From positions 1 through 64,000 of the forward strand of contig NZ_KQ949114.1 in NCBI RefSeq assembly GCF_001514305.1: DNA of 64,000 nt. Direction: 5' to 3'. Position 1 is the stretch's first letter. Each line of letters begins with the position of its first letter. Shown piece after piece: positions 49,560 through 60,122 of this stretch. A program made the position numbers and the translations under genes. Origin of the DNA: Streptomyces dysideae (GTDB lineage Bacteria; Actinomycetota; Actinomycetes; Streptomycetales; Streptomycetaceae). The notes under the pieces are model-generated. The model saw nothing but the letters and a program-made list of their open reading frames with translations, made no database searches and had not been told where the DNA came from.

Positions 49560-50855
49560 CTAGCGCGGCCGCAGGTCCACGATCCGCCGGATCTTGCCCA
49601 CCGACCGCTCCAGGGACTCCGGTTCGACGATCTCGACGGCGACCGACACCCCGATGCCGTCCTTCACGGCCGCGGTGATGGCCCGCGCGGCGGCGTCCCG
49701 GGTCTCGGGTGCGGCTCCGGGCCGCGCCTCGGCCCGGACGGTGAGGGCGTCGAGGCGCCCCTCGCGGGTGAGCCGAAGCTGAAAGTGCGGGGCGACGCCC
49801 GGTGTCCGCAGCACGATCTCCTCGATCTGCGTCGGGAACAGGTTCACCCCACGCAGAATGACCATGTCGTCACTGCGTCCGGTGACCTTCTCCATCCGCC
49901 GGAACACCCGGGCCGTCCCCGGCAGCAGCCGCGTCAGGTCCCGTGTCCGGTACCGGATGACGGGCATGGCCTCCTTGGTGAGCGAGGTGAACACGAGCTC
50001 GCCCTCCGCGCCGTCCGGAAGCACCTCACCGGTGACCGGATCGACGACCTCGGGAAGGAAGTGATCCTCCCAGATGTGCAGCCCGTCCTTGGTCTCGACG
50101 CACTCCTGGGCCACGCCCGGCCCGATCACCTCGGACAGCCCGTATATGTCGACGGCGTCGATAGCGAACCGCACCTCGATCTCACGCCGCATCTGCTCGG
50201 TCCACGGCTCGGCCCCTAAGACACCGACGCGCAGGGAGGTACCCCGCGGATCGACGCCCTGCCGCTCGAACTCGTCGAGGATGGTCAGCATGTAGGACGG
50301 CGTGACCATGATGATCCCGGGCTTCAGATCCTGGATCAGCTGTACCTGCCGGGCCGTCATACCGCCGGAAGCGGGAATGACCGTACAGCCGAGCCGCTCG
50401 GCCCCGTAATGGGCCCCAAGCCCACCCGTGAACAGCCCATAGCCGTACGCCACATGCACCGTGTCCCCGGCTTGCCCGCCCGCCGCGCGGAGGGAACGCG
50501 CCACCATGTCGGACCACAGGGAGAGATCGCCGTCCGTGTAACCGACGACGGTGGGCCGACCGGTGGTACCGCTGGACGCGTGGATCCGCCGGATCCGCTC
50601 CTGCGGCACCGCGAACATCCCGTACGGATAGTTCTCGCGCAGGTCGGCCTTGGTGGTGAACGGGAACCGGGCGAGATCACCGAGCGACCGGCAGTCCTCG
50701 GGCCGTACGCCCGCCTTGTCGAAGGCCTCCCGGTAGAACGGCACGTTCTCGTACGCGCGCCGCAGCGATGCCCGCAACCGCTCCAACTGCAACGCGCGCA
50801 ACGCCTCGGGCCCGAGCCGTTCTCCCGGGTCCAGCAGCTCCGTCGCATCCGCCAT
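49560..50855 (-). CDS. paaK: Phenylacetate-CoA ligase
   Basis: 431-aa AMP-forming ligase of the PaaK family, shorter than FadD enzymes. Diagnostic stretches: FYREAFDKAGVRPEDCRSLG near the N terminus, the adenylate motif IHASSGTTGRPTVVGYT, VAYGYGLFTGGLGAHYGAE, and MVILRGVNLFPTQIEEIVL before the C-terminal domain ending RSVGKIRRIVDLRPR. It converts phenylacetate (or a related aryl acid) to its CoA thioester. No paa epoxidase genes are in the window, so a role in phenylacetate catabolism versus antibiotic precursor supply is open. ATG 50855 has GGGAGAAG upstream; GTG 50861 is an alternative. Confidence 0.9.
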   Translation of the reverse strand: MADATELLDPGERLGPEALRALQLERLRASLRRAYENVPFYREAFDKAGVRPEDCRSLGDLARFPFTTKADLRENYPYGMFAVPQERIRRIHASSGTTGRPTVVGYTDGDLSLWSDMVARSLRAAGGQAGDTVHVAYGYGLFTGGLGAHYGAERLGCTVIPASGGMTARQVQLIQDLKPGIIMVTPSYMLTILDEFERQGVDPRGTSLRVGVLGAEPWTEQMRREIEVRFAIDAVDIYGLSEVIGPGVAQECVETKDGLHIWEDHFLPEVVDPVTGEVLPDGAEGELVFTSLTKEAMPVIRYRTRDLTRLLPGTARVFRRMEKVTGRSDDMVILRGVNLFPTQIEEIVLRTPGVAPHFQLRLTREGRLDALTVRAEARPGAAPETRDAAARAITAAVKDGIGVSVAVEIVEPESLERSVGKIRRIVDLRPR

Positions 50856-51061
50856 CGGCACTTCTCCCTCACCAACCGCATCAAGCCGGGCGACCGATCA
50901 TTCGGTCGAGGTCTTCGGGATCAGTAATCCAGGAGGCCGTTGAACAGGCAAGTGACTCGCCCGCACTTTCTGACCGAGCCGCCGTACAGAACTCTGCCGT
51001 GGACAGCGGTTCGCAGCGCTGGGCGAGGAGCCGGCCCCCTTGCCCGACGATTCCTCGTGGT

Positions 51062-51304
51062 TCACGCGGACACGGGCGGCCTTCCCCGGCCGACTGCGTC
51101 GAGCCGCAGTTTCGCGGCCACGGTCGCCCCGTCGGTGCGGATCGTGCCAGCCACGGGCCTCGCCCGTGCTCGGGTCTCGGGGGCCAGGGCCGTGGTGAGC
51201 GCGGCCGACAGGGAGTCGAAGGTCGGTGCCGGACCGATGTGTGCCGCGCCGATGCCCAGCTCGGCCACCCGGGCGGCCCAGTACGGCTGGTCCGAGTGGT
51301 GCCC
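51062..51304 (-). pseudogene. Glycosyltransferase (UGT/MGT type), C-terminal remnant
   Basis: About 80 codons match the very C terminus of macrolide/antibiotic-type glycosyltransferases: SDQPYWAARVAELGIGAAH, then DSLSAALTTALAPETRARA and GTIRTDGATVAAKLRLDAV, ending at 51062. The preceding HHGGAGT nucleotide-sugar motif and everything upstream are missing; just before the match the frame becomes Arg-rich non-coding-like sequence. The 280 bp upstream to the excalibur-like gene contains nothing I recognise. A relic without start or function. Confidence 0.6.
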
Positions 51305-51588
51305 TGCTCTTCCCCGGCCGGGCACCGGACATGACCGCTTCGTACGGCGTACGCGCCGGCTGCGCTGCTGTCGGCCGCGGCCGGCATCGCCCTGGTCTTG
51401 GCGTCCGGCTCGAACGCACTGCCGGAGTCCACCACCCGCGAGCAGCCGATGACGACGGCGCCTGGAGACAGGCACCACGAACGACCGCAACGCCTGTCTC
51501 GCCACCCCGATGACACCCCTGACGCCGGCGGACGGCCCACGGGATGCCCGGGTATGCCTGATCCCCGGCAACGGCCGTCCCACGTGCT

Positions 51589-51987
51589 TCAGCGGCTGAG
51601 CCTCCGCCGTCGGCGGACCGTGTGGCCGGCGGCCAGGGCGAACGCGCTGACGGCCAGGCCTGCCCCCACAGCCACCTCGAGGACCGAAGGCCCGGTGCTG
51701 CCACCGACGTCCGCGTTGACGCCACGTGCGGGAAGCTGGGAGGCCGTCACGCCGGTCGTACCGCGGCGCGGCAGCACCTCGCAGGTGATGCCGTCGTCCG
51801 TCCCCCGGTCCTCGTCCAGGCGGTGCGGGTCGTTGAGGTTGCGGTTCAGCTCCGCCTGCGCGTCCTCCTGGAAGGCGAAGTCGCTGCAGTCCAGGTCGGC
51901 CTGGGCGTGTGCGAGGCCGACTGTCGGCCCGGCGGCCAGGAGAACGGTGATCGCGGCGGTGCACAGCGCGTGTCCGCGTATCTTCAT
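51589..51987 (-). CDS. Secreted excalibur-like calcium-binding small protein
   Basis: 132-aa protein. Signal peptide MKIRGHALCTAAITVLLAAG with cleavage near AHA; an excalibur-like domain follows (DLDCSDFAFQEDAQAELNRN, later DDGITCEVLP), where two Cys would form a disulphide and the Asp-rich loop binds calcium; the loop carries a short insert (RGT) relative to the usual DxDxDG pattern. A C-terminal hydrophobic helix (VLEVAVGAGLAVSAFALAAG) and an Arg cluster anchor it in the membrane, outside-facing. No LPxTG/LAxTG sorting site is evident. Function unknown, possibly cell-surface. Confidence 0.75.
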   Translation of the reverse strand: MKIRGHALCTAAITVLLAAGPTVGLAHAQADLDCSDFAFQEDAQAELNRNLNDPHRLDEDRGTDDGITCEVLPRRGTTGVTASQLPARGVNADVGGSTGPSVLEVAVGAGLAVSAFALAAGHTVRRRRRLSR

Positions 51988-52096
51988 GGGCGTCGTTTCT
52001 CTTGGCCCGGCGGTCTCGGTGACCGGCCGTCATTGCGACCTTAGGGACGCCGCCCTCGCCCGGGCGCGTCCTGCTACGCCGTACGGAGGGGAGCGG

Positions 52097-54139
52097 TCAA
52101 CCGGTCTGTGGGCCGTACGCCGTCATGAAGCGGTCGCGGAACTTGTCCATGCCCCAGGTCGGGGCGTCCGATGCGGGCTTCAGGCCGGGGGTCCAGCTCC
52201 AGTCGGAGATCTTGTCCAGGACCTTCTGGTCGCGGGCCACGATCGTGATCGGCACGTCCTTGCTGGTGTTGCCCGCGGTGACCGTGGGGACGGGCTGGTG
52301 GTCGCCGAGGAAGACCAGGACCGTGTTGTCGTCGCCGTAGCGCTCGAGCCATTCGGTGACGCTGGTGATCGAGTACTCGATGGCCCGGCGGTATTCCGTG
52401 CGGACCTTCTCCGGGTCCTGCCAGACCTCCTTGGGGTCCGTGCCCTCCTTCTTGATCTGGTCGAAGACCGAGCCGTCACCGAGGTCGTCCCAGTCGATCA
52501 TGCGGGCGATGGGGGACCAGGGGTTGTGGCTGGAGGCCAGGATGATCTCGGCCATGATCGGGTCACGGTTCTCCTTGCCGTGCTCCAGGCGTTCGAAGGC
52601 CTCCATGCTGAACTGGTCCGGAACCGGCGTCCAGCTGAAGTACGGGCCCTGGTAGCCGAGGTGCTCCGAGTCGTAGATGTGGTCGAGCCCGAAGAACTTG
52701 CCCTCCGGCCAGGCCCGCCGCACCCCCGGTACGATCCCGACCGTGCGCCACGCACCCGTCTTCTGGAAGTAGCTGGTGAGCGTCGCGCGGTCGCTGGTGG
52801 TGAGGCTCCGGTACCGCTGCTGGTTCTTGATCCACAGGCCGGAGAGGAACGTGGAGTGGGCCAGCCAGCTGCCGGCGCCCGTCACCGGCGCCTTGAGCCA
52901 CGCGCTGCGCGACTGGAACCCGGCCGTGTCGAGGGAGGCCGTACCCTCCTTGAGCACCGCGTCGATCTCCGGCGCCATCGCCGGGTCGTCGATCGCGACC
53001 CGGCCGTAGCTCTCGATGAACGTGAACAGGACGTCCTTGCCGCGCAGCCCCGTCAGCAACTGGTCCGGCGGCGTGGCCGCGAACGCGTCGACGGCGGCCT
53101 GCTTCTGGAAGACCCGGCCGTCCCGCAGGCCCGCGCGCACCTGCTCCACCCGCTTGTTCACGTAGTCGGCGTTGATCTTCGAGGCGACCGGCACGTTCGT
53201 GAACTGCACGCCGAGGGTGACGCAGGTGATCCAGGCCGTGCCCAGGATCAGCGTCGTCCGGGCGGCGACGGGACGGTGCCGGACCATGAGGTTCGTCAGC
53301 CGCAGCACCGCCAGCGTCGTCAGCACCAGCACGGCGACGAGCAGCACGAGCACCGCGACGATCGCCAGCACCTCGCCGGTCCGGCCGAACGACTCCCGCA
53401 CGAACTCCGCCGCGTCGTCCAGCAGGATCCAGTCCAGGACCAGGTCGAAGGGGCGGACCAGTACCGAGTAGAAGCCCATGTCGACGAACTTCAGCACGGT
53501 CAGGAGGCCGAGGAAGGCACCCGCGGCGACCGCGAAGATCCGCCTGGACCGTGGCGGCACCGCGAGCAGCAGACCCGCGAGCAGGATCCCCTCCGCCGGG
53601 ATACGCAGGAACGAGCCGAACGTCAGCTTCTCGAGCCGGTTCGGCACGAGGAGCGTGAACAGGACCAGCGCCGCGGCCAGAACAGTGGTGCCGACGGTCA
53701 CGCCCCGCGCGACACGCGGATACTTCCGCCGCCGGCCGAACCAACCCGCGCGAGCGGGTGAGGGGGAGGTGGCGGGGGTGGATGCCGTCGGGGTGGCCGA
53801 CGCGCTGACAGTCTCGGCGTCCTCCGTAACTTCCTCGGCATCGGCCTCGGACGCGGTGAGGGACTTCCCGGCCTCGCCGGAATCCGTGGGCTCCTCGGAC
53901 TCGCCGGTCCCTTCAGGCTCCTCGGTCTCCGCGGGTTGCTTGCCGCCTTCGGCTTCCCCGCGCCCATCGACCCCCTCGGCCTCCGCAGCTTCCTCGGACG
54001 TTCCTTCAGCCTCCCGAACTCCCTTGAACCCGTCGGCCTTCTCGCCCCCGTCAACCCCCTCGCGCCCTGCACCGTCGCCATCCGGTTCCGTCCCGCCGTC
54101 GGTCTCCTGCAGTTGACGAGAGGGCGTGAAGTGCGACAC
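52097..54139 (-). CDS. Membrane sulfatase / LTA-synthase-like protein
   Basis: 680-aa protein with three parts: an acidic, Glu-rich disordered N terminus (about 1-130), five predicted membrane helices (about 145-310; for example VGTTVLAAALVLFTLLV and LAIVAVLVLLVAVLVL), and an extracellular alkaline-phosphatase-fold sulfatase domain with FTFIESYGR (candidate nucleophile region), FFGLDHIYDSEH and VFLGDHQPVPT metal-site motifs. This layout is that of LtaS-like phosphoglycerol transferases and related actinobacterial sulfatases; a role in envelope polymer modification is likely but unproven. Start GTG 54139 follows GGAAAGG. Confidence 0.8.
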   Translation of the reverse strand: MSHFTPSRQLQETDGGTEPDGDGAGREGVDGGEKADGFKGVREAEGTSEEAAEAEGVDGRGEAEGGKQPAETEEPEGTGESEEPTDSGEAGKSLTASEADAEEVTEDAETVSASATPTASTPATSPSPARAGWFGRRRKYPRVARGVTVGTTVLAAALVLFTLLVPNRLEKLTFGSFLRIPAEGILLAGLLLAVPPRSRRIFAVAAGAFLGLLTVLKFVDMGFYSVLVRPFDLVLDWILLDDAAEFVRESFGRTGEVLAIVAVLVLLVAVLVLTTLAVLRLTNLMVRHRPVAARTTLILGTAWITCVTLGVQFTNVPVASKINADYVNKRVEQVRAGLRDGRVFQKQAAVDAFAATPPDQLLTGLRGKDVLFTFIESYGRVAIDDPAMAPEIDAVLKEGTASLDTAGFQSRSAWLKAPVTGAGSWLAHSTFLSGLWIKNQQRYRSLTTSDRATLTSYFQKTGAWRTVGIVPGVRRAWPEGKFFGLDHIYDSEHLGYQGPYFSWTPVPDQFSMEAFERLEHGKENRDPIMAEIILASSHNPWSPIARMIDWDDLGDGSVFDQIKKEGTDPKEVWQDPEKVRTEYRRAIEYSITSVTEWLERYGDDNTVLVFLGDHQPVPTVTAGNTSKDVPITIVARDQKVLDKISDWSWTPGLKPASDAPTWGMDKFRDRFMTAYGPQTG

Positions 54140-54275
54140 GAAGGACCTTTCCTTGCAAACCCGGTGCTGGCACGACGAACCGACCCGGGTGACGGCCCGC
54201 CACCATCAGTACGGTCGCACGTCATCTCCGGTTCAGTCACGCCGCCCCGAATTCACCGGATCGGCCCCGGCGGGA

Positions 54276-55898
54276 TCACCGGTCCGCCGCCACCGCCACC
54301 TCCCGCGCCCACCGGTAGTCCGCCTTGCCGCTCGGTGACCGTCGTATGGCGTCCGCGATCACCAGCTGCCGCGGGATCTTGTACCCGGCGAGGTGGGTAC
54401 GGCAGTGCGCCTGGATGGTGTCGAGGGACGGCCGCGCGGCGCCGTCGCGCAGTTGTACGACCGCCGCCACATGGTGGCCCCACTTCGCGTCCGGCACCCC
54501 GGCCACCAGCGCGTCGTACACGTCCGGATGGGACTTGAGGGCCTGCTCGACCTCCTCCGGGTACACCTTCTCCCCGCCGGTGTTGATGCACTGCGAGCCC
54601 CGGCCGAGCACCGTGACGACGCCGTCCTCGTCGACCGTGGCCATGTCGCCGAGCAGCACCCACCGCTCGCCGTCCTTCTCGAAGAAGGTCTCGGCGGTCT
54701 TCCGCGGGTCGTTGTAGTACCCGAGGGGGACGTGACCGCACTGCGCGACCCGCCCCACCTCGCCCACCGCCACCGGCTCGTGCGTGGCGGGATCGACCAC
54801 CTGGGTACGGGAGTTGACGCGGATGCGGAAGCCGCGCTCGGGCCCGGAGTCCTCCGTCGCCGTACCGTTGAAGCCGGACTCGGAGGAGCCGAAGTTGTTG
54901 AGCAGCATGACGTTCGGGACGAGCGCCTGGAACTGCCGGCGCACCGTGTCCGACATGATCGCCCCAGACGACGACACGCTGAACATCGACGAGCAGTCCG
55001 TGCCTTTCAGCGGCCCGCTCAGCGCGTCGATCAGCGGCCGCAGCATCGCGTCGCCGACCAGCGACACACTGGTGACCTTCTCCCGCTCGATCGTCCGCAG
55101 CACCTCCTCGGGCGCGAACTTGCGGTGGAGTACGACCCGTTGCCCGAAGTTGAAACCGATGAATGCGGTCAGTGTGGACGTCCCGTGCATCAGCGGAGCC
55201 GTCGGGAAGAACGTGATCCCCGACCCGCCCGCCGCGACCCGCTCCGCCAGCTCCTCCGGCTTCTTCACCGGTTCACCGGTCGGCGCGCCACCCCCCAACC
55301 CCGAGAAGAACAGGTCCTCCTGACGCCACATCACACCCTTGGGCATCCCGGTGGTGCCGCCGGTGTAGATGATGAACTGGTCGTCCCCCGACCGCGCCGG
55401 GAACCCGCGCCCGGCCGACCCGGCTGCCACGGCGTCCGCGAAGGCGACAGCGTGCACCTCAGCCGCCCCCGCCGCCACCGGATCCCCGACCCGTACGAGA
55501 TGCCGTAGCCCCGCCACCTGTGGCAGCGCCGCCGCCACCCGGTCCGTGAACTCCGCCTCGAAGACCAGGGACACCAGATCGGCGTCCCGGTAGAGGTAGA
55601 CCAACTCCTCTTCCACGTAGCGGTAGTTGACGTTGACCGGAACGATCCGGGCCTTCAGACAGCCCAGCACCGTCTGCAGATACTCGACCCCGTTGTAGAG
55701 GTGGAGGCCCAGGTGCTCGCCGGGCCGGATCCCGCTGTCGATCAGATGGTGAGCGACGCGGTTGGCGGCCGCGTCCAGCTCCGCGTACGTCAGCCGGCGC
55801 TCCGCACCCGTGCCCGGGTGGTCGATGAACACCAGGGCCTCGCGGTCCGGGACCACGTCGACGACCGACTCGAACAGGTCGGCAAGGTTGTACTCCAC
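54276..55898 (-). CDS. Acyl-CoA synthetase (FadD-type)
   Basis: 540-aa AMP-forming ligase. Motifs: FIIYTGGTTGMPKGVMWRQE, NNFGSSESGFNGTAT, GDMATVDEDGVVTVLGRGS, and the C-terminal SPSGKADYRWAREV with the catalytic Lys. GTG 55898 with GGAGG four bases upstream gives the family N terminus VEYNLADLFESVVDVVPDRE; an upstream ATG (55928) would add ten residues without a site. It is divergent from the crotonase-DUF35-thiolase operon, sharing the operator at 55974, so it probably makes the acyl-CoA which that operon degrades. Confidence 0.88.
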   Translation of the reverse strand: MEYNLADLFESVVDVVPDREALVFIDHPGTGAERRLTYAELDAAANRVAHHLIDSGIRPGEHLGLHLYNGVEYLQTVLGCLKARIVPVNVNYRYVEEELVYLYRDADLVSLVFEAEFTDRVAAALPQVAGLRHLVRVGDPVAAGAAEVHAVAFADAVAAGSAGRGFPARSGDDQFIIYTGGTTGMPKGVMWRQEDLFFSGLGGGAPTGEPVKKPEELAERVAAGGSGITFFPTAPLMHGTSTLTAFIGFNFGQRVVLHRKFAPEEVLRTIEREKVTSVSLVGDAMLRPLIDALSGPLKGTDCSSMFSVSSSGAIMSDTVRRQFQALVPNVMLLNNFGSSESGFNGTATEDSGPERGFRIRVNSRTQVVDPATHEPVAVGEVGRVAQCGHVPLGYYNDPRKTAETFFEKDGERWVLLGDMATVDEDGVVTVLGRGSQCINTGGEKVYPEEVEQALKSHPDVYDALVAGVPDAKWGHHVAAVVQLRDGAARPSLDTIQAHCRTHLAGYKIPRQLVIADAIRRSPSGKADYRWAREVAVAADR

Positions 55899-55973
55899 CG
55901 TTCCTCCATCCGTCGGTTCGCCGGTCATCAGAGCAAAGGGCGGCACAACTGTGAAGGGCCCGCGCAGAAGAAA

Positions 55974-55990
55974 TCTGACTGACTGTCAGA
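55974..55990. promoter_or_regulatory. Inverted-repeat operator TCTGAC-N5-GTCAGA (copy 2)
   Basis: TCTGAC TGACT GTCAGA is a perfect 6-bp inverted repeat in the spacer between the divergent ligase and crotonase genes. With its flanks (AAGAAATCTGAC, TCAGAAAA) it repeats the site at 36770. No regulator gene lies beside either copy. Confidence 0.6.
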
Positions 55991-56064
55991 AAACTCTTGT
56001 ACTGGCCGCACACCTCCTGCAACCTGTTCTCGTTCCGGAGGCGGGACGGAGACGGAGGACCATC

Positions 56065-56865
56065 ATGGGTGGGACGGAACACCTCGCTGTGCAGCGCGAA
56101 GGCGCCACACTGGTGCTCACGCTCAACAGGCCCGACGCCAAGAACGCGCTCTCACTGTCCATGCTCGTCGGCCTGTACGACGGCTGGGTCGAGGCCGACG
56201 AGGACGACGCGATCCGCTCGATCGTGCTGACCGGCGCGGGCGGCGCCTTCTGCGCGGGCATGGACCTCAAGGCCCTGGCGGGAAAGAGCATGGAGGGCGA
56301 GCAGTACCGGGACCGGCTCAAGGCGGACCCGGACCTGCACTGGAAGGCGATGCTGCGCCACCACCGCCCCCGCAAGCCGGTGATCGCCGCCGTCGAGGGG
56401 TACTGCGTCGCGGGCGGCACCGAGATTCTCCAGGGCACCGACATCCGGGTCGCGGGCGAGTCCGCCACCTTCGGGCTGTTCGAGGTCAAGCGCGGTCTGT
56501 TCCCCATCGGCGGCTCCACGGTCCGGCTGCAGCGCCAGATCCCACGGACGCACGCCCTGGAGATGCTGCTCACCGGTCGCCCGTACAGCGCACACGAAGC
56601 CGCCGGCATCGGACTGATCGGCCATGTCGTCCCCGACGGCACGGCACTGGCCAAGGCCCTGGAGATCGCCGAACAGATCAACGCCTGCGGCCCGCTCGCC
56701 GTCGAGGCCGTCAAGGCGTCGGTGTACGAGACCGCCGAGATGACCGAGGCCGACGGTCTCGCCGCCGAACTCAGGCGCGGCTGGCCCGTCTTCGACACCG
56801 CCGACGCCAAGGAGGGCGCCCGCGCCTTCGCGGAGAGGCGACCGCCCGTCTACAAGCGCGCCTGA
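56065..56865 (+). CDS. Enoyl-CoA hydratase/isomerase (crotonase) family protein
   Basis: 266-aa crotonase-fold enzyme. The CoA-binding start LTLNRPDAKNALS, oxyanion-hole loops GAGGAFCAGMDLKAL and VIAAVEGYCVAGGTEILQGT, and the C-terminal KEGARAFAERRPPVYK are typical. It has the second oxyanion Gly-Gly (AGGTE); one catalytic Glu is likely in EVKRGLFPIGG. Probably hydrates an enoyl-CoA made by the divergent ligase/dehydrogenase steps. GGAGGAC precedes ATG 56065. First gene of a four-gene operon. Confidence 0.9.
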   Translation: MGGTEHLAVQREGATLVLTLNRPDAKNALSLSMLVGLYDGWVEADEDDAIRSIVLTGAGGAFCAGMDLKALAGKSMEGEQYRDRLKADPDLHWKAMLRHHRPRKPVIAAVEGYCVAGGTEILQGTDIRVAGESATFGLFEVKRGLFPIGGSTVRLQRQIPRTHALEMLLTGRPYSAHEAAGIGLIGHVVPDGTALAKALEIAEQINACGPLAVEAVKASVYETAEMTEADGLAAELRRGWPVFDTADAKEGARAFAERRPPVYKRA

Positions 56866-56886
56866 CCGCGAAGGAGAGAGACCGCG

Positions 56887-57831
56887 ATGCCCGAAGTCCT
56901 CAAGGCCCCCCTGGTCGTGGAGTTCCCCTTCACCCGCTCCCTCGGCCCGGTCCAGAGCGCCTTCCTCACCGGCCTGCGTGAACGCGTCGTCCTCGGCGTC
57001 CGCACGACCGACGACCGTGTCCTCGTCCCACCCGTCGAGTACGACCCCGTCACCGCCGACGAGATCCGCGACCTGGTCGAGGTCGCCCCCACCGGCACGG
57101 TCACCACGTGGGCCTGGAACCACGCCCCGCGCCGAGGCCAGCCCCTCTCCACACCCTTCGCCTGGGCCCTGGTCCGCCTCGACGGCGCCGACACCGCCCT
57201 CCTGCACGCCCTCGACGCCCCCGGCCCCGACGCCGTCCACACCGGCATGCGCGTCCGGATCCGCTGGGCCGGCGAACGCACCGGCGCCATCACGGACATC
57301 GCCTGCTTCGAGCCGTACGACGGCCGTCACCAGCACGAACCCACCCCCCACACCGGCGAGTTCGCCGACCTGGCCACCGGCATCGTGGCCCCGGCCCGCC
57401 TCGACTACACCTACTCGCCCGGCCGCGCCCAGAGCGCCTACATCGCCGCCCTCTCCGGTCGGCGCACGGTCGGCGAGCGCTGCCCGTCCTGCCGCAAGGT
57501 GTACGTCCCGCCGAGGGGTGCGTGCCCCACCTGTGGCGTGGCCACAGCGGAGCAGGTCGAGGTGGGGCCGGGGGGCACGGTCACCACGTTCTGCATCGTC
57601 AACATCAAAGCGAAGAACCTCGACATCGAAGTGCCTTACGTCTACGGCCACATCGCCCTCGACGGCGCCGACCTCGCGCTGCACGGACGTATCGGCGGCA
57701 TCCCCTATGACCAGGTCCGCATGGGCCTCCGTGTCGAACCGGTGTGGACGGAGGGCGCCCGCTACCCCGACCACTACCGGCCGACCGGCGAGCCCGACGC
57801 GGACTACGACACGTACAAGGAGTTGCTGTGA
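56887..57831 (+). CDS. Two-domain OB-fold/Zn-ribbon protein (DUF35, ChsH2/Ltp partner type)
   Basis: 314-aa protein with two DUF35-type OB-fold halves: the first (about 50-160) lacks Cys; the second has a rubredoxin-like zinc ribbon CPSCRKVYVPPRGACPTCG (about residues 199-217) followed by the OB strand GTVTTFCIVN. DUF35 proteins bind acyl-CoA and partner thiolase-like proteins, as in ChsH2-Ltp2 steroid side-chain retro-aldolase. The next gene overlaps by GTGA at 57828, supporting a complex with the two thiolase-like products. Start 56887 follows GGAGAG. Confidence 0.85.
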   Translation: MPEVLKAPLVVEFPFTRSLGPVQSAFLTGLRERVVLGVRTTDDRVLVPPVEYDPVTADEIRDLVEVAPTGTVTTWAWNHAPRRGQPLSTPFAWALVRLDGADTALLHALDAPGPDAVHTGMRVRIRWAGERTGAITDIACFEPYDGRHQHEPTPHTGEFADLATGIVAPARLDYTYSPGRAQSAYIAALSGRRTVGERCPSCRKVYVPPRGACPTCGVATAEQVEVGPGGTVTTFCIVNIKAKNLDIEVPYVYGHIALDGADLALHGRIGGIPYDQVRMGLRVEPVWTEGARYPDHYRPTGEPDADYDTYKELL

Positions 57832-58873
57832 CCCGTGAGATCGCCGTCGTCGCCTTCGCCCAGACCGACCACCTGCGCACCAGTGAGGAGCTCTCCGAGG
57901 TCGAGATGCTGATGCCGGTCCTGCACGAGGTCCGCGCGCAGACCGGTCTGAAGACCGCCGACATCGGCTTCACCTGCTCCGGCTCCAGCGACTACCTCGC
58001 CGGCCGCGCCTTCTCCTTCACCCTCGCCCTCGACGGCGTGGGCGCCTGGCCGCCGATCTCCGAGTCGCACGTCGAGATGGACGGCGCGTGGGCGCTGTAC
58101 GAGGCGTGGACCAAACTGCTGACGGGAGACGCCGACACCGCGCTCGTCTACTCCTACGGCAAGTCCTCACCCGGCCCCCTGCGCGACGTCCTGACCCGCC
58201 AGCTCGACCCCTACTACGTCGCCCCCCTCTGGCCCGACTCCGTCGCCCTGGCCGCCCTCCAGGCGCAGGCGCTCATCGACGCGGGCGACACGGACGAGCC
58301 CGCCCTCGCCTCCGTCGCCGCCCGCAGCCGCGCGGACGCCGCCGCCAACTGCCACGCCCAGCTGCGGGGTTCGGTGCCGCAGGGGGAGTACCTCGTACGC
58401 CCGCTCCGTACCGGCGACTGCCCGCCCGTCGGTGACGGCGCCGCCGCCGTCATCCTCGCGGCGGGGGACCGGGCCCGCGAACTGTGCTCCCGGCCCGCCT
58501 GGATCCGCGGCATCGACCACCGCATCGAGGCACACGGCCTCGGCGTCCGAGACCTCACCGACTCACCCTCCACCCGCCTGGCCGCCGAGCAGGCCGGCGC
58601 CTTCGAACGGCCCGTCGACACCGCCGAGTTGCACGCGCCGTTCACCTCGCAGGAGACCATCCTGCGCAAGGCGCTGCGGCTCGACGACACCGTGTGCGTC
58701 AACCCGTCCGGCGGGGCGCTGGCCGCGAACCCGGTCATGGCCGCCGGCCTCATCCGCATCGGCGAGGCCGCCGCCCGCATCCACCGGGGCGAGTCCGACC
58801 GGGCCCTCGCCCACGCCACGTCCGGTCCCTGCCTGCAACAGAACCTGGTCGCCGTACTCGAAGGGGATCCGCG

Positions 58874-58877
<4 letters not shown>
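57828..58877 (+). CDS. Thiolase-like lipid-transfer protein 1
   Basis: 349-aa thiolase-fold protein of the lipid-transfer (SCP-x/Ltp) class. The fold is supported by REIAVVAFAQTDHLRTSEE at the start and the C-terminal thiolase block CVNPSGGALAANPVMAAG. The position of the thiolase nucleophilic Cys is occupied by Met/Asp (ESHVEMDGAWAL), so Claisen condensation or thiolysis is unlikely; a retro-aldol or structural role with DUF35 is more plausible. GTG 57828 follows AAGGAG and overlaps the DUF35 stop; the gene overlaps the next thiolase by ATGA. Confidence 0.82.
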
Positions 58878-60040
<1,163 letters not shown>

Positions 60041-60122
60041 AAGGTCCCCCTCACGTGACCTGTCGGCGCCCGGAACCGATCGCTAGGCTGGCCGCGGACG
60101 ACGAACCGGGAGGAGCACGGAC

